Shown here in pieces: positions 9,601 through 18,378 of a stretch of 64,000 nt of DNA (position 1 is the stretch's first letter; the number at the start of each line of letters is the position of its first letter). The stretch spans positions 1 to 64,000 of the forward strand of contig CASWVG010000001.1 in assembly GCA_949472775.1 (NCBI GenBank), given 5' to 3'. Below the pieces are notes generated by a model, which saw only the letters and a list, made by a program, of their open reading frames with translations, searched no databases and had not been told where the DNA came from. The position numbers and the translations under genes are program-made. Source of the stretch: an uncultured Lachnospiraceae bacterium. GTDB taxonomy: Bacteria; Bacillota; Clostridia; Lachnospirales; Lachnospiraceae.

Positions 9601-11772
9601 AAGCACGATGCCCTGCAGCGGCACTTTAACGACAACCTGACAGGATACCTCCACCTCTTTGTAGGAGGCCGTGATTACCGCCTCTCCCTGATCCACAGCC
9701 GTGATCAATCCGTTGTGCACCGTCGCCACAGAAGTGTCGCTGCTCCTCCACTCTGCCATCGCCGGATCAGACTCCGCATCGTCCACAAAGAACTTGAGCT
9801 GCTGTGTTGTCGGGTTTGCCGGATCAGCGGATCTGTCCAAAGAGATGCTTGTCTTATCCAGCTTCAGCGCCGGATAGTAAGTATCATTCGGCATATTGTC
9901 ATAGACAGGGATCTTAAAGACAAATGCGCTGTTCAGCGATCCCGCATTGGCGTACATCTTCTTCGTGCTGGAGGACTCGCTCCGGGGCGCCTGGATGTTC
10001 TGCATATACTGATGCTCATAGACGCCATACGGACTGTTTTTGTTGACGTTAAACTTCTCCAGATAAATCGTATCCTGCCCTTTTAAGATATAGTTATTAC
10101 CGATCGTTGCGGCGCCACCCTCGAGAGACTTATACCGGGTATTCCATCCCTTATTCTTTGCGTAGGTCAGGCCTTTCACAATCTTCTCCGCCGTGGAAGA
10201 ACCGTTCACCCCCACATTAAAGAAATTATAATATCCCTCATAGCCCGGATACGTGCCGGAAATCAAGCCGGAGGTTCCCTGTCCCTGCTCCTGGTAAACG
10301 CGGGAAGCCAGGTGAATCGGACTCAGTTTCCTGCCGCTGCCAATCTCATAGAATGCCTTTGCATAGGTACGGCCCTGTGGATCATCCGCAAGTTTTCCCT
10401 TCATAAAGGTATTGTTCAGAAATGTCTGCACTGCGGACTCCGTGTGATAGGACGCGTTAAATGTCAACTGCTCAAACTGGAAAATATAAGTTTCGCTCAA
10501 AAAATTGCGGGGATCCATATGATACGCCACAGCAGGCTGCGTCGCGTAGTTCCAGCCGCTCTCGCTGGGGCACGGGTTTCCGACCCACCCCTTCTCCACG
10601 TTGGAGGCCGTTTTCTGGATCAGGCTCTTGTCCCCCATCTCCTTAGAGACCGACGTATTAAAATCCAGCCCCGTCCTCATGGGCACAAAGGTCCAGTTCG
10701 GATGAGCGTTTTTCAAGTTTCTCAGATCCGCCTGGTACGCCCCGGGAAAAGCGCTGATATCCGAGGTGTCCACCGCGTAGGTCATCATGGAAAAACTGCG
10801 CATCCCGTAGGCTGTATTTTCGTATGTACCCTCTCCCAGTTCCAGAATCGGAACCAGATATTCCTCCTCCCATGCCAGCCAGTCCTCATCAGAGTACGCC
10901 AGATAATAGCTCTGCACATATCCTGTGCCCTCCGCACCGTCAAGCAGATACTGCACCCGGTACCAGACATCTTCCTCCGTGATCTCCACGCCCTGCATAT
11001 ACAAGGTCTGTCCGATCTCCAGCGAATCCGCCTTCCCACTCTCTGCATCCGCTTCCCTGCGCACATCATAGCTGTCTGCATGATAAAGCAGCGCCATCAA
11101 TGGCTTCTCGGAAACCAGCGCGGCAAAAGACTTCTGCGCCTCCTCTATCATCGCCGCCCGCTCTGCATCCAGACTGTTATCAGATACGGAAACCAGGTCA
11201 TTATCCGAAACCGAAGTTACGTCGTTCTCCGAAACCGAATCCGTGTCATTCCCGGAAACCTGCTCCGGCTCTTCCTCCATCTCCTCCCCGGCGGGTTTAT
11301 CCGCATCCGGATTCTGAGTGTCTGCATTATCTCCGGGGTCCTGCCCTTCTCCGGCGCCACCGCTCCCGCCCGGGTTTTCAGGCATGTCTTCTCCGGAATC
11401 CCCGTTTTCCGGTTCCTGCAACTCTCCTTCCCCGGGCTTCCCGTCTTCCCCGGAAATCTCATCCTCCTCCTGATTCGGTATCCCTCCGTCTATCTGTGCA
11501 CCGCTCCCATCCGGGTTTTGCGACTCTTCGCCCCCGCCCTGATTCTTTTCACTCTTCTCCCCGCTTTCAGGCTGTTCCTGTGCGTCAGTCAGGGCGCTTT
11601 CTTCAGCAGCCACCACTGGCTCCATTTCCGTCTCCGCTGCCTGGACCGTAATCGGCATACATTCCATACTAAGCGCCACACAGAGCAAAAGCGCCAAAAA
11701 CCTGCCACCCTCTTTCCCGCTGGCCATGCTTTTTTTCTTCCGTCCCGCACTATGAAATCTCATCTGTATCAT
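6697..11772 (-). CDS. Large secreted autolysin-like protein: SH3-like, endo-beta-N-acetylglucosaminidase domain, Ig-like and InlB-type repeats
   Basis: 1691 aa; signal peptide; acidic Pro/Gly-rich linker; glucosaminidase-like segment MDPRNFLSETYIFQFEQLTF...LSPIHLASRVYQEQGQGTSG; repeated TTSDNSISWTSSNTAVATVNNGRVTAQGAGTAKITA (Big_2-like). Confidence 0.85.
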   Translation of the reverse strand: MIQMRFHSAGRKKKSMASGKEGGRFLALLLCVALSMECMPITVQAAETEMEPVVAAEESALTDAQEQPESGEKSEKNQGGGEESQNPDGSGAQIDGGIPNQEEDEISGEDGKPGEGELQEPENGDSGEDMPENPGGSGGAGEGQDPGDNADTQNPDADKPAGEEMEEEPEQVSGNDTDSVSENDVTSVSDNDLVSVSDNSLDAERAAMIEEAQKSFAALVSEKPLMALLYHADSYDVRREADAESGKADSLEIGQTLYMQGVEITEEDVWYRVQYLLDGAEGTGYVQSYYLAYSDEDWLAWEEEYLVPILELGEGTYENTAYGMRSFSMMTYAVDTSDISAFPGAYQADLRNLKNAHPNWTFVPMRTGLDFNTSVSKEMGDKSLIQKTASNVEKGWVGNPCPSESGWNYATQPAVAYHMDPRNFLSETYIFQFEQLTFNASYHTESAVQTFLNNTFMKGKLADDPQGRTYAKAFYEIGSGRKLSPIHLASRVYQEQGQGTSGLISGTYPGYEGYYNFFNVGVNGSSTAEKIVKGLTYAKNKGWNTRYKSLEGGAATIGNNYILKGQDTIYLEKFNVNKNSPYGVYEHQYMQNIQAPRSESSSTKKMYANAGSLNSAFVFKIPVYDNMPNDTYYPALKLDKTSISLDRSADPANPTTQQLKFFVDDAESDPAMAEWRSSDTSVATVHNGLITAVDQGEAVITASYKEVEVSCQVVVKVPLQGIVLNKETVTLRRPDTVVEDTNNLSGQEKVENTATADLQVSFDPADTTSDKTIVWTSANQKIATVKADPDDSSKAVVSAVGTGEVKITAKAAKAGNKTAVCVVKVIAPIYRLELSDPGAEEGAVKTNLFQGQSISLNAEYWPKDTTSDNSISWTSSNTAVATVNNGRVTAQGAGTAKITAAVAGYTASYEVSVKACRIIFHRENGTVWEDKELSLGYGSCVADVGTFPELPDAAGKIFRGWYTRAGGQGSVFTADQPVYAEETHVYPHYQQIGVGKGFYVIPVGDQTYTGSAVKPKVRVFDSTVAPDGSLLASDGSQDGDKEAVLELVEGRDYTLSYKNNKNVNAEGKPRPTIIVKGKGNYGGTEYVYFDILPKALTDHDITADDVTVAYSGKVIKASPAVYRDGKKLAVNRDYALSYPQTGTGAYSKTGVYPVVIVGKGGYTGRITVYEKITSEVLLSKASVAKIPNQTYSNGQMKEEGGIRPASLSVTYKKQPLVESTDGGRTGDYTVSYRNDAAIGTATATITAVEGSGYAGSKSVTYKIVGTSIAKAKVEGLADKEYVEIDNSLDAESYGDIYQKMQQTPGSYTLTLNDRILEESKDGVTGDYVVSYAGAAQKGAVRSGTATIVFRGINEYSGQLKKTYKILPCEMGEDRIGTGRDFTLSYYTQDAPGDVKPLSTLDGITTPYVKGGSKPVVLLRFRGKELTPGKDYRISYKNNDALTTADMEEKKLPTYTITGKGNFRGKLTGRFTITDGQFDRQIGSPQDNKWKITMTLSDVVYREKNGAYRTKAVLKDVSGSALKAGKDYGKTLRYTYETETEVLVLEEGELSRVTRKAKETVGEGDIPQTGTSIRVTAQGIGVYAGEGETPPEISAVYRIVSADFTKAKVKVAAKRYQDGRPVTLTAEDLTVTMNGVEEPLVLGKDYVIKEETYVNHLIKGRAKVTLRGIGNYGGEKTIAYTIGAKTLLWWLE
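11176..11261 (-). repeat. Short VS[D/E/G]N repeat block in the N-terminal linker (VSGNDTDSVSENDVTSVSDNDLVSVSDNSLD)
   Basis: Read in frame of the 6697-11772 CDS; ~8-aa period. Confidence 0.8.
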
Positions 11773-11907
11773 CTCCCATTATCCGATCCGCGTTCGCGCC
11801 GTTTTCTTTTCTCTTCACACCCACCTGCCGGCTGCGCTCAAAAACACACCCTTCTTCCTCCGCTGCCACAAAGTGGTTGCAATGTTATGTCTACCATTTT
11901 GACACCT

Positions 11908-11937
11908 ATCATAACATAAAAAAGAGAATTGAAACAA
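11908..11937 (-). promoter_or_regulatory. Possible promoter TTGTTT-N18-TATGAT (extended -10 TGT) for the 11772 gene, overlapping the upstream terminator
   Basis: Minus strand ttgttt caattctcttttttatgt tatgat. Confidence 0.4.
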
Positions 11938-11958
11938 GTAAATACTTGCCAATTCTCT
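11917..11958 (-). terminator. Rho-independent terminator downstream of the 11990-22320 gene array
   Basis: Minus strand AGAGAATTG g CAAGTA tt TACTTG ttt CAATTCTCT TTTTT: two stacked perfect stems and a T tract. Confidence 0.85.
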
Positions 11959-11989
11959 AAAAATGTCCCGGACTGTCTTCACCGTCCGC

Positions 11990-13939
11990 TCACTGATCCG
12001 CAGTCTGTCTGATTTCATATCTTCCGTTTTCATCCGCCACCGCTTCCAGTGTCAGTATATTCCCCTGCAGAGAACGTTTCCCCGACACTTCTACTTTGTC
12101 TCCATAATAGTTAATATCATTTTCCGGAAGAAAAGGAATTTCCGCACAGGTCAGCTTCACTTTCAGATACTGGAGAAAGAACTGGTGATCCGACACCATA
12201 TCCAGGTTGCGGACAATGACCCCGTCAGCCTCCTCTATTTCTTTCGTATCAAAGGTAAACTTCGCCCAATGCTTTAACCCTGGAATCATATCGGACGGGT
12301 AATTTCCGCGATAGCCCGAACACGCCCAGTTAATTTTTGTATCATAGGCTCTTTCCAGAACCATCTTCGCGTTGGAGAACAACATGACCACCGCAAGGAA
12401 AACCGCCAGTCTGGTTGTCAGCTTACGCCGGTTTTCGGCCTGCAGCAGCGGCATACACAGAAACGCATACCAGTATGGAGATATATAATACAGCAATTTC
12501 CCGGCGCTCCAATATTTGTTGCCGATACACATGCCGATTACAATCACCGCGCCAGTCAGCACCGAAGTCCAGAGCATCCATGCCGTCCGCTCTGTCTTTT
12601 CAAAAGCAGGCCGCACCAGACAGAATAAAACCAGACAGGCAGTCAATGCTGCCAGTCCTGTCAGAACCAGAGCCGCAACCCCGTAATACCTGTCATAATT
12701 GACCGTCATATTGTACATCCCGGAAACAGACAGAATGCAGTTCACCAGCCTGCTGACAGGCCCCGTAATCCTCCCGTCATCTATTCCGTATCTGCCCAGC
12801 CACCAACTGTTAAAATAGTCAGCCCATGCCTGCCTTCCGTCATCCACCGAGGAATAAATCTGTCCCTTCAAAAAACCGACGATTCTATAATTAGCTGCAA
12901 TGACAATCAGCAATGACAGAACCGGCACAAAAACCGTCCTTATGCTCTGCTTCCATCCGGGTTTCTTCTTTTCCCGTATAAAAAGGACCAGACCGGAAAC
13001 CAGATACAACGCCCCATGCAGCATTGCGCTTTCCAGATATAACGCCAGCCCTGCCGATGCCAAAAGCACCAGCAGTACATACTGTTTCCCGCCGCACTCT
13101 CTTCCTTCTGCCATTCTCTGCATATATTGAAAAAAAACCGCCGTAAGAGCAGTCAGAACCGCTATAGAAGACATCTGTGACACTGCGTCGATGTCATACT
13201 GAATCTGCCCCCAGAAGCCTGCACAGTACAATGCTGCCGCTACAATCCCGACGGCCGTCCACATCCGATACTTTCCGGGCCGCTGCTTTGCCACTGTCTG
13301 GAACAGATAAAAAAGCGACGGCAGAATCATGGCCTGAACAAACATCCTGAACAGATAGACCACCCAGTATATCTCTCCCGCACCGTTCCACCGCAATACC
13401 GCAATCATCAGACCTGCCGACGGCCTGTCACTCACCGACCAGCGGTACCCACGCCACAGAACATCGCTGATTATGCCTATCTGTTCCTCTGTCCGGCTCT
13501 CATACCAGCCGATCGGATGCATCGACATTGCCACCGTCTCCTCGACATATGTCTGCTGGTCGCTGCAGTTTCCTCTGTACACATAATACTGGTCCCCGCC
13601 AGCCAGTCCCGGAAGAAGCATGATAAGCCACAGTCCTGCCACACATCCAAGAACTGCCGTGCCCGATCTGTCAAACAGCTTCCGCTTAATCAGGGAAATA
13701 ACCGACACGCCTCCCAACAGCAGCCAGACAATGCGTATTGTCTGAACCGGCATACGACATGTAAAGTACAAAAAAGTTGACACTATTGTCAGTTCAGCAA
13801 ATCCAACCGCAAACGACAGCCAGTCCGCAGACAGGTCGTTTTCCTCTTTATACAGCCACTTAACTGTCCGCTGCCCGACAACATAGACAATGCCAATATA
13901 AAATAATGCCCCGATAAAGTCCAGAATCATACCCTGCAC
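11990..13939 (-). CDS. Polytopic membrane protein, putative GT-C-like or polymerase role (family uncertain, possibly DUF6077-like)
   Basis: 649 aa with many hydrophobic segments; start overlaps the DUF4956 gene stop. Confidence 0.7.
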   Translation of the reverse strand: MQGMILDFIGALFYIGIVYVVGQRTVKWLYKEENDLSADWLSFAVGFAELTIVSTFLYFTCRMPVQTIRIVWLLLGGVSVISLIKRKLFDRSGTAVLGCVAGLWLIMLLPGLAGGDQYYVYRGNCSDQQTYVEETVAMSMHPIGWYESRTEEQIGIISDVLWRGYRWSVSDRPSAGLMIAVLRWNGAGEIYWVVYLFRMFVQAMILPSLFYLFQTVAKQRPGKYRMWTAVGIVAAALYCAGFWGQIQYDIDAVSQMSSIAVLTALTAVFFQYMQRMAEGRECGGKQYVLLVLLASAGLALYLESAMLHGALYLVSGLVLFIREKKKPGWKQSIRTVFVPVLSLLIVIAANYRIVGFLKGQIYSSVDDGRQAWADYFNSWWLGRYGIDDGRITGPVSRLVNCILSVSGMYNMTVNYDRYYGVAALVLTGLAALTACLVLFCLVRPAFEKTERTAWMLWTSVLTGAVIVIGMCIGNKYWSAGKLLYYISPYWYAFLCMPLLQAENRRKLTTRLAVFLAVVMLFSNAKMVLERAYDTKINWACSGYRGNYPSDMIPGLKHWAKFTFDTKEIEEADGVIVRNLDMVSDHQFFLQYLKVKLTCAEIPFLPENDINYYGDKVEVSGKRSLQGNILTLEAVADENGRYEIRQTADQ

Positions 13940-14607
13940 TCTCCGTCATGGGAAATGCAGTTGATCTGCGTCAAACACTTAACCTTGGAAAAAGCTTCCA
14001 GAAGCGCTTCTTTCTTCTTCGTTCTGATCTCAATAATCAGCTCTGACTCGCCGTTTTTGATACATCTTGATTTTTCTTTATGATAGCTGCAGTTACCCTT
14101 CAAAATCTTTTCTATCTGTTCATAATCAACTTCCGCCGCTAACGCCCGGAGCACCAGCAGATCGGGAGCTTTCGCGTTTGGTACCAGATCCAGCACCAGA
14201 AGCAGCACCGTCATCACAATACACAGCACAAAGGATAGCAGATATAATCCGACGCCCACAATAATACCCGCGCTGATTGACCAGAACAGATACAGAAGAT
14301 CCATCGGGTTCTTGACTGCATTACGGAAACGGACAATGGACAGCGCGCCCACCATACCAAGCGAAACGAGCAGATTCGACTGCATGGCAATCATGATCGC
14401 CGCCACGATAATCGGCATACCCGCCAGCGTCACATTCAGGTCTTTGGAATAAAAAGCTGACTTGGATGACAGCTTGTACACCATAAATATGTAGATCCCC
14501 ACCAGCGCCGCAATCATAAGCAGCAGCAAAATACTTTTAGCGGACAGGTTCGTGCCGCCTCCCAGGCTTTCATATACACTGTTTTTAATTACATCCTTAA
14601 TCGACAT
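13927..14607 (-). CDS. DUF4956 domain membrane protein
   Basis: 226 aa; AAIMIAMQSNLLVSLGMVGALSIVRFRNAVKNPMDLLYLFWSISAGI is characteristic of DUF4956; adjacent to a VTC-domain gene. Confidence 0.85.
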   Translation of the reverse strand: MSIKDVIKNSVYESLGGGTNLSAKSILLLLMIAALVGIYIFMVYKLSSKSAFYSKDLNVTLAGMPIIVAAIMIAMQSNLLVSLGMVGALSIVRFRNAVKNPMDLLYLFWSISAGIIVGVGLYLLSFVLCIVMTVLLLVLDLVPNAKAPDLLVLRALAAEVDYEQIEKILKGNCSYHKEKSRCIKNGESELIIEIRTKKKEALLEAFSKVKCLTQINCISHDGECRV

Positions 14608-14641
14608 AGCAATTCTCCTTTATGTATGACAGTAAGCAGTA

Positions 14642-15331
14642 TTATCCCTCTATCTGTGATGCAGCACACTCACGGCAAAGCTGATACTTGGAATACGCCG
14701 ACTGCCGCATATTACCCGGCTCAAGAAGCTGCAGCAGAAAATCCGGTATGAACTCGTCATACTTTACTTCTAATACCTTATCATACTCCCGCAAAAAATC
14801 ATAGCTCACATCTCTTTGTCCAAAAGCTTCCACACGGCTGCTCGTCCGCACATTGCGGTCAAAAGTAATCCGCACATTTCCCGGCTCGTACACATACGCT
14901 TTGCGCTCATAAGCCACAATCACCTTAGGCTTAAGCCCCTGCGTCCGGATCGCCAGATTAAAAAGCGTCGCCGGATCCTCAGCAGACCCTTCATCTTCAA
15001 TACATTCCCCCTTCATCAGACTCTCCATCTGCGCCCTCGAAATGGTCTTCGAGCGCTTTAAGATATAGCTGTCTTTTTTCGATTTTACCTCCAGTTTAAT
15101 CACATCCAGCGAATCGTTATAAATCCTGATCCGATATTTGACACGCCAGTTCACTCCATCCACCGTATCCTGCAGACAGGAGTCACTAAGATCGTCAAAG
15201 TAGAGGCTCACAATGCGGTACCCCTCTTGCCCGGCTTCATTGTCATCCGGGTGAAGAACCGCTTCCATCCGCGCCTGAAGCATATACAGCTCTGTCTCTG
15301 TACAGTTATATTTTTCTTCTACGCGGTACAT
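14642..15331 (-). CDS. VTC-domain (polyphosphate polymerase-like) protein
   Basis: 229 aa; RVEEKYNCTE..., SLYFDD, WRVKYRIRIYN, IKLEVKSKKDSYILKRS, VAYERKAY motifs of the VTC/CYTH-like tunnel fold. Confidence 0.85.
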   Translation of the reverse strand: MYRVEEKYNCTETELYMLQARMEAVLHPDDNEAGQEGYRIVSLYFDDLSDSCLQDTVDGVNWRVKYRIRIYNDSLDVIKLEVKSKKDSYILKRSKTISRAQMESLMKGECIEDEGSAEDPATLFNLAIRTQGLKPKVIVAYERKAYVYEPGNVRITFDRNVRTSSRVEAFGQRDVSYDFLREYDKVLEVKYDEFIPDFLLQLLEPGNMRQSAYSKYQLCRECAASQIEG

Positions 15332-16288
15332 CTATCTCTCCTTTTCCTCAGTCTTTCCACATACTTCTTTCACAACAAACTGTGGTGAATTATTGATACA
15401 TATATAGATACGTCCAATATATTCGCCCATAAGTCCCATATTAATCAGAATCAATCCACCTATCACAAGTATGATGGTCGTCTGTGAACTCCATCCATAC
15501 GGAATAAGCGCTTCCAGCTCCGGAATAAACAGCCTTCTTATTATGATTACAATCGTATAAATAAAACCGACAAAAGCGATTAAAAATCCGATATATGTGC
15601 TGATTTCAAGTGGTTTCACAGAAAATGCCGTAAAGCCGTTAAACCACAGTGAAAAAAGTTTTTTCAGATTATATCCTGACTGGCCCGACAATCTGTCATT
15701 GTGTTGTATCGTCACATATCCGATATTTCTGGTCGTACGAAGTACCAGCCCGCCAAGATACGGATAACAGTTCTGGTACCGTATCATCTCTTCTGTGACA
15801 AATCTGCGTGCCACAAAAAAACTACCTGTATAATATCCCCGCACACCAAAAATATAGTCAGACATGCGCCGCGCAAAATCAGAGCCCCATCGTCTGAATG
15901 CTTTCTGATGCATCTCGTCATATTTTGCGTATACGACGTCGTAGCCTGTCTGAAGCTCATGCAGCAGCTTGAAAACTTCCCGCGCCGGCGTCTGTCCGTC
16001 GTCATCCAGTGAGACCACATAATCACCTGTACAATAGTGATATCCGGCCAGAACCGCGCTGTGCTGCCCAAAATTTTTTGCCAGATTAACTCCAAGGATA
16101 TGGTCATCACGGCCCGCATATTCCCTGATCGTATCCCACACATGGTCGGGCGACCCGTCATTCACCAGTATAATCTCATAGTCATATTCCGGTTCCATAT
16201 TCATGGTTTCCGTTATTTCATCAATTACACTCCCTACCGTCTTCTGCGATCTGTAACAGGGGATTACAAATGATAATTTTTTATTCAT
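15332..16288 (-). CDS. GT2 family polyprenyl-phosphate glycosyltransferase (ArnC/GtrB-like), C-terminal TM segments
   Basis: 318 aa; SFVIPCYRSQKTVGSVIDEI, SLDDDGQTPAREVFKLL, C-terminal two-TM region with GEYIGRIY. Confidence 0.9.
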   Translation of the reverse strand: MNKKLSFVIPCYRSQKTVGSVIDEITETMNMEPEYDYEIILVNDGSPDHVWDTIREYAGRDDHILGVNLAKNFGQHSAVLAGYHYCTGDYVVSLDDDGQTPAREVFKLLHELQTGYDVVYAKYDEMHQKAFRRWGSDFARRMSDYIFGVRGYYTGSFFVARRFVTEEMIRYQNCYPYLGGLVLRTTRNIGYVTIQHNDRLSGQSGYNLKKLFSLWFNGFTAFSVKPLEISTYIGFLIAFVGFIYTIVIIIRRLFIPELEALIPYGWSSQTTIILVIGGLILINMGLMGEYIGRIYICINNSPQFVVKEVCGKTEEKER

Positions 16289-16370
16289 ATACCGGTTACC
16301 TCATTCCGATTACAAACAAAAGTTCCCTATTCTCCATGCTTTGGGTGACAGTTCACTCTATATCACAATG

Positions 16371-17411
16371 TTACTGCTTTAACACAAACCATTTTTCACT
16401 TCTCTGCGTATGCCCCGTCAAAGAAGGCACATATCGATTCACCAGTTCAATACATGGCACGCACATAGCTATGCAAAATATCGTTCCAAAAAGAGCGGTC
16501 GGTGGCATCTCCAAAAAAATCTTTTTACCCGTATTAATAAACAAGCTGTGAAACATCATAATCACCATACTATTCTGTCCCAAATAGCACAAGAATTTTA
16601 TTTTACCTCTCCCCCTGGCAGATAAGAAGGTTGACAGTAGCAGCACACTCACGAAACCGCTGACCGCCGATAAAACGAACCAGTACCATGTTCCATAAGT
16701 ACCCGCAACCATGGCCATATAGCCACCATCAGTAAAATTATACCTGTAAGAAACCACTGATATCACAAACGCTGTCACCAACAATAATGCAACATAGCAG
16801 CGCCTACAGGAAGCCAGATATTTATTATACGCCAGTCTTAACAAAATACCTGTATAAATAAAAGCACATCCCATCAATGCAATATTGGCCAGCCACAAAA
16901 CTTCATCTCCACACCTGGCTCCATCAAAATACAGACCAAGTATGAGCAATACAGCAGAGCAAAACAATATGGTCATCACATACGCACCCCTGTTTTTTAT
17001 TCTGCCCACCAGTTGATATAAAAATAGCGAAAGACAAATACTCACAAAAAAACATGGCAAAAACTATTTTGCCAACAGAGGATACTCATAAGTAATATTC
17101 CTATTCACAAAAATATAATTTTTTATATTATGCAGCGATAGCTCTCCTGCAATGAGCATCAGAATAAAATATGGAATCGCATAACGTTCTACACTTTTAC
17201 ATAGCTCTTTACCAAACTCCTTTACGCCAAAAACCGTCCATTTCCGGGAAAATCCACATATAATAAAAAAGAATGGCATATGAAACGAATAAATATAATC
17301 ATGAATTTTTCCTGATCCTAAATTATGTCCCAGAACAACCAGTATAATCCCAAGTGCTTTCGCCACATCAAGAAACGCAAGTCTTTGCATGCTCTTTTCT
17401 TCAGTCATCAA
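16371..17411 (-). pseudogene. Acyltransferase family 3 gene interrupted by a single in-frame TAG
   Basis: ORFs 17064-17411 (115 aa) and 16371-17060 (229 aa, reported with a TTG start) share one frame separated only by TAG (17066-17064) and one TTT codon; FLDVAKALGIILVVLGHNLG and IYSFHMPFFFIICGF are acyltransferase-3 hallmarks. Confidence 0.85.
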
Positions 17412-18345
17412 GCTCGTCCATCCCTATTTTTTCCCTTATTACATATTGTGGTGCATCATTTAAGCTGATATATATACGCCCGATATATTCACCAATAAGT
17501 CCAAGGAAAAGCATCAGAAACCCACCAATAAATAAAATAGCCGCCATTATAGAACTGTAACCAAGTTGTATCCTTATATTTATAATTTTTCTCACTATGA
17601 TAACAATTCCATATATAAAGCCGCTTATAGCACAAAAACAGCCCAAATACGTTGCCATTCTTAGCGGTTTCTCCGAAAATGCAGTGAATCCGTTAATCCA
17701 GAGCGCAAATAGTCTCTTAAAATTATAACCGGACTGGCCATAAGCCCTCTTTCGGTGGTTTACTTCGACAATACCGATATTCTTTGTACACCGCAAAATT
17801 AAGCCTGTCATATACGGATATGGATTTCTGTAGCACAGAATCTCATCAATAACAAATCTTTTTGCTCCCCAAAAGCTGGTTGTCCTTAAGTCTTTGGGTT
17901 TATCAAGCATAATTTCTGTCATTTTATTGTTAATCCACGTCCCAAATGATCTCAAAAAGCTTTTCTGTGTCTTTGGATATACACCATACACCACATCGCA
18001 GTCTGTCATCAATTTATCAATTAAAAGAAAAATCTCGTCGACAGGAATCTGACCATCATCATCAACCGATAGCACTATATTCCCCTTTGCTTCTCTCAGC
18101 CCGGCCATGATCGCGGCATGCTGCCCGAAATTTTTAGCCAGTGAAATCCCTTTTATATTGACATTGCTATAGACTATTTCTCTGATTACATTCCAGACAT
18201 CATCGGGAGAATTATCATTGACCAGAATAATTTCATAGTTTATTTCCTGTCTCTGTTTAAAGGTCTCTTTCAATTCTTCAACGACATCTTTAACCGTTCT
18301 TTCCGATCTGTAACATGGTATTACTATTGATACATCCTTTTCCAT
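17401..18345 (-). CDS. GT2 family polyprenyl-phosphate glycosyltransferase (ArnC/GtrB-like), paralogue of 15332-16288
   Basis: 314 aa; SIVIPCYRSERTVKDVVEEL, SVDDDGQIPVDEIFLLI, GEYIGRIYISLNDAPQYVIREK. Confidence 0.9.
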   Translation of the reverse strand: MEKDVSIVIPCYRSERTVKDVVEELKETFKQRQEINYEIILVNDNSPDDVWNVIREIVYSNVNIKGISLAKNFGQHAAIMAGLREAKGNIVLSVDDDGQIPVDEIFLLIDKLMTDCDVVYGVYPKTQKSFLRSFGTWINNKMTEIMLDKPKDLRTTSFWGAKRFVIDEILCYRNPYPYMTGLILRCTKNIGIVEVNHRKRAYGQSGYNFKRLFALWINGFTAFSEKPLRMATYLGCFCAISGFIYGIVIIVRKIINIRIQLGYSSIMAAILFIGGFLMLFLGLIGEYIGRIYISLNDAPQYVIREKIGMDELDD

Positions 18346-18378
18346 AAGCTGTCCCCGTTTTCATTTCAAGCAGCCAGT

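Noticed and set aside
10312-11919. 535-aa plus-strand ORF
   Set aside because: Entirely antisense to the well-supported 6697-11772 CDS; composition is Arg/His/Leu-rich shadow translation with no recognisable domain or RBS.
16371-17060. 229-aa ORF as an independent gene with TTG start
   Set aside because: It is the in-frame continuation of 17064-17411 across a single TAG and begins mid acyltransferase domain.
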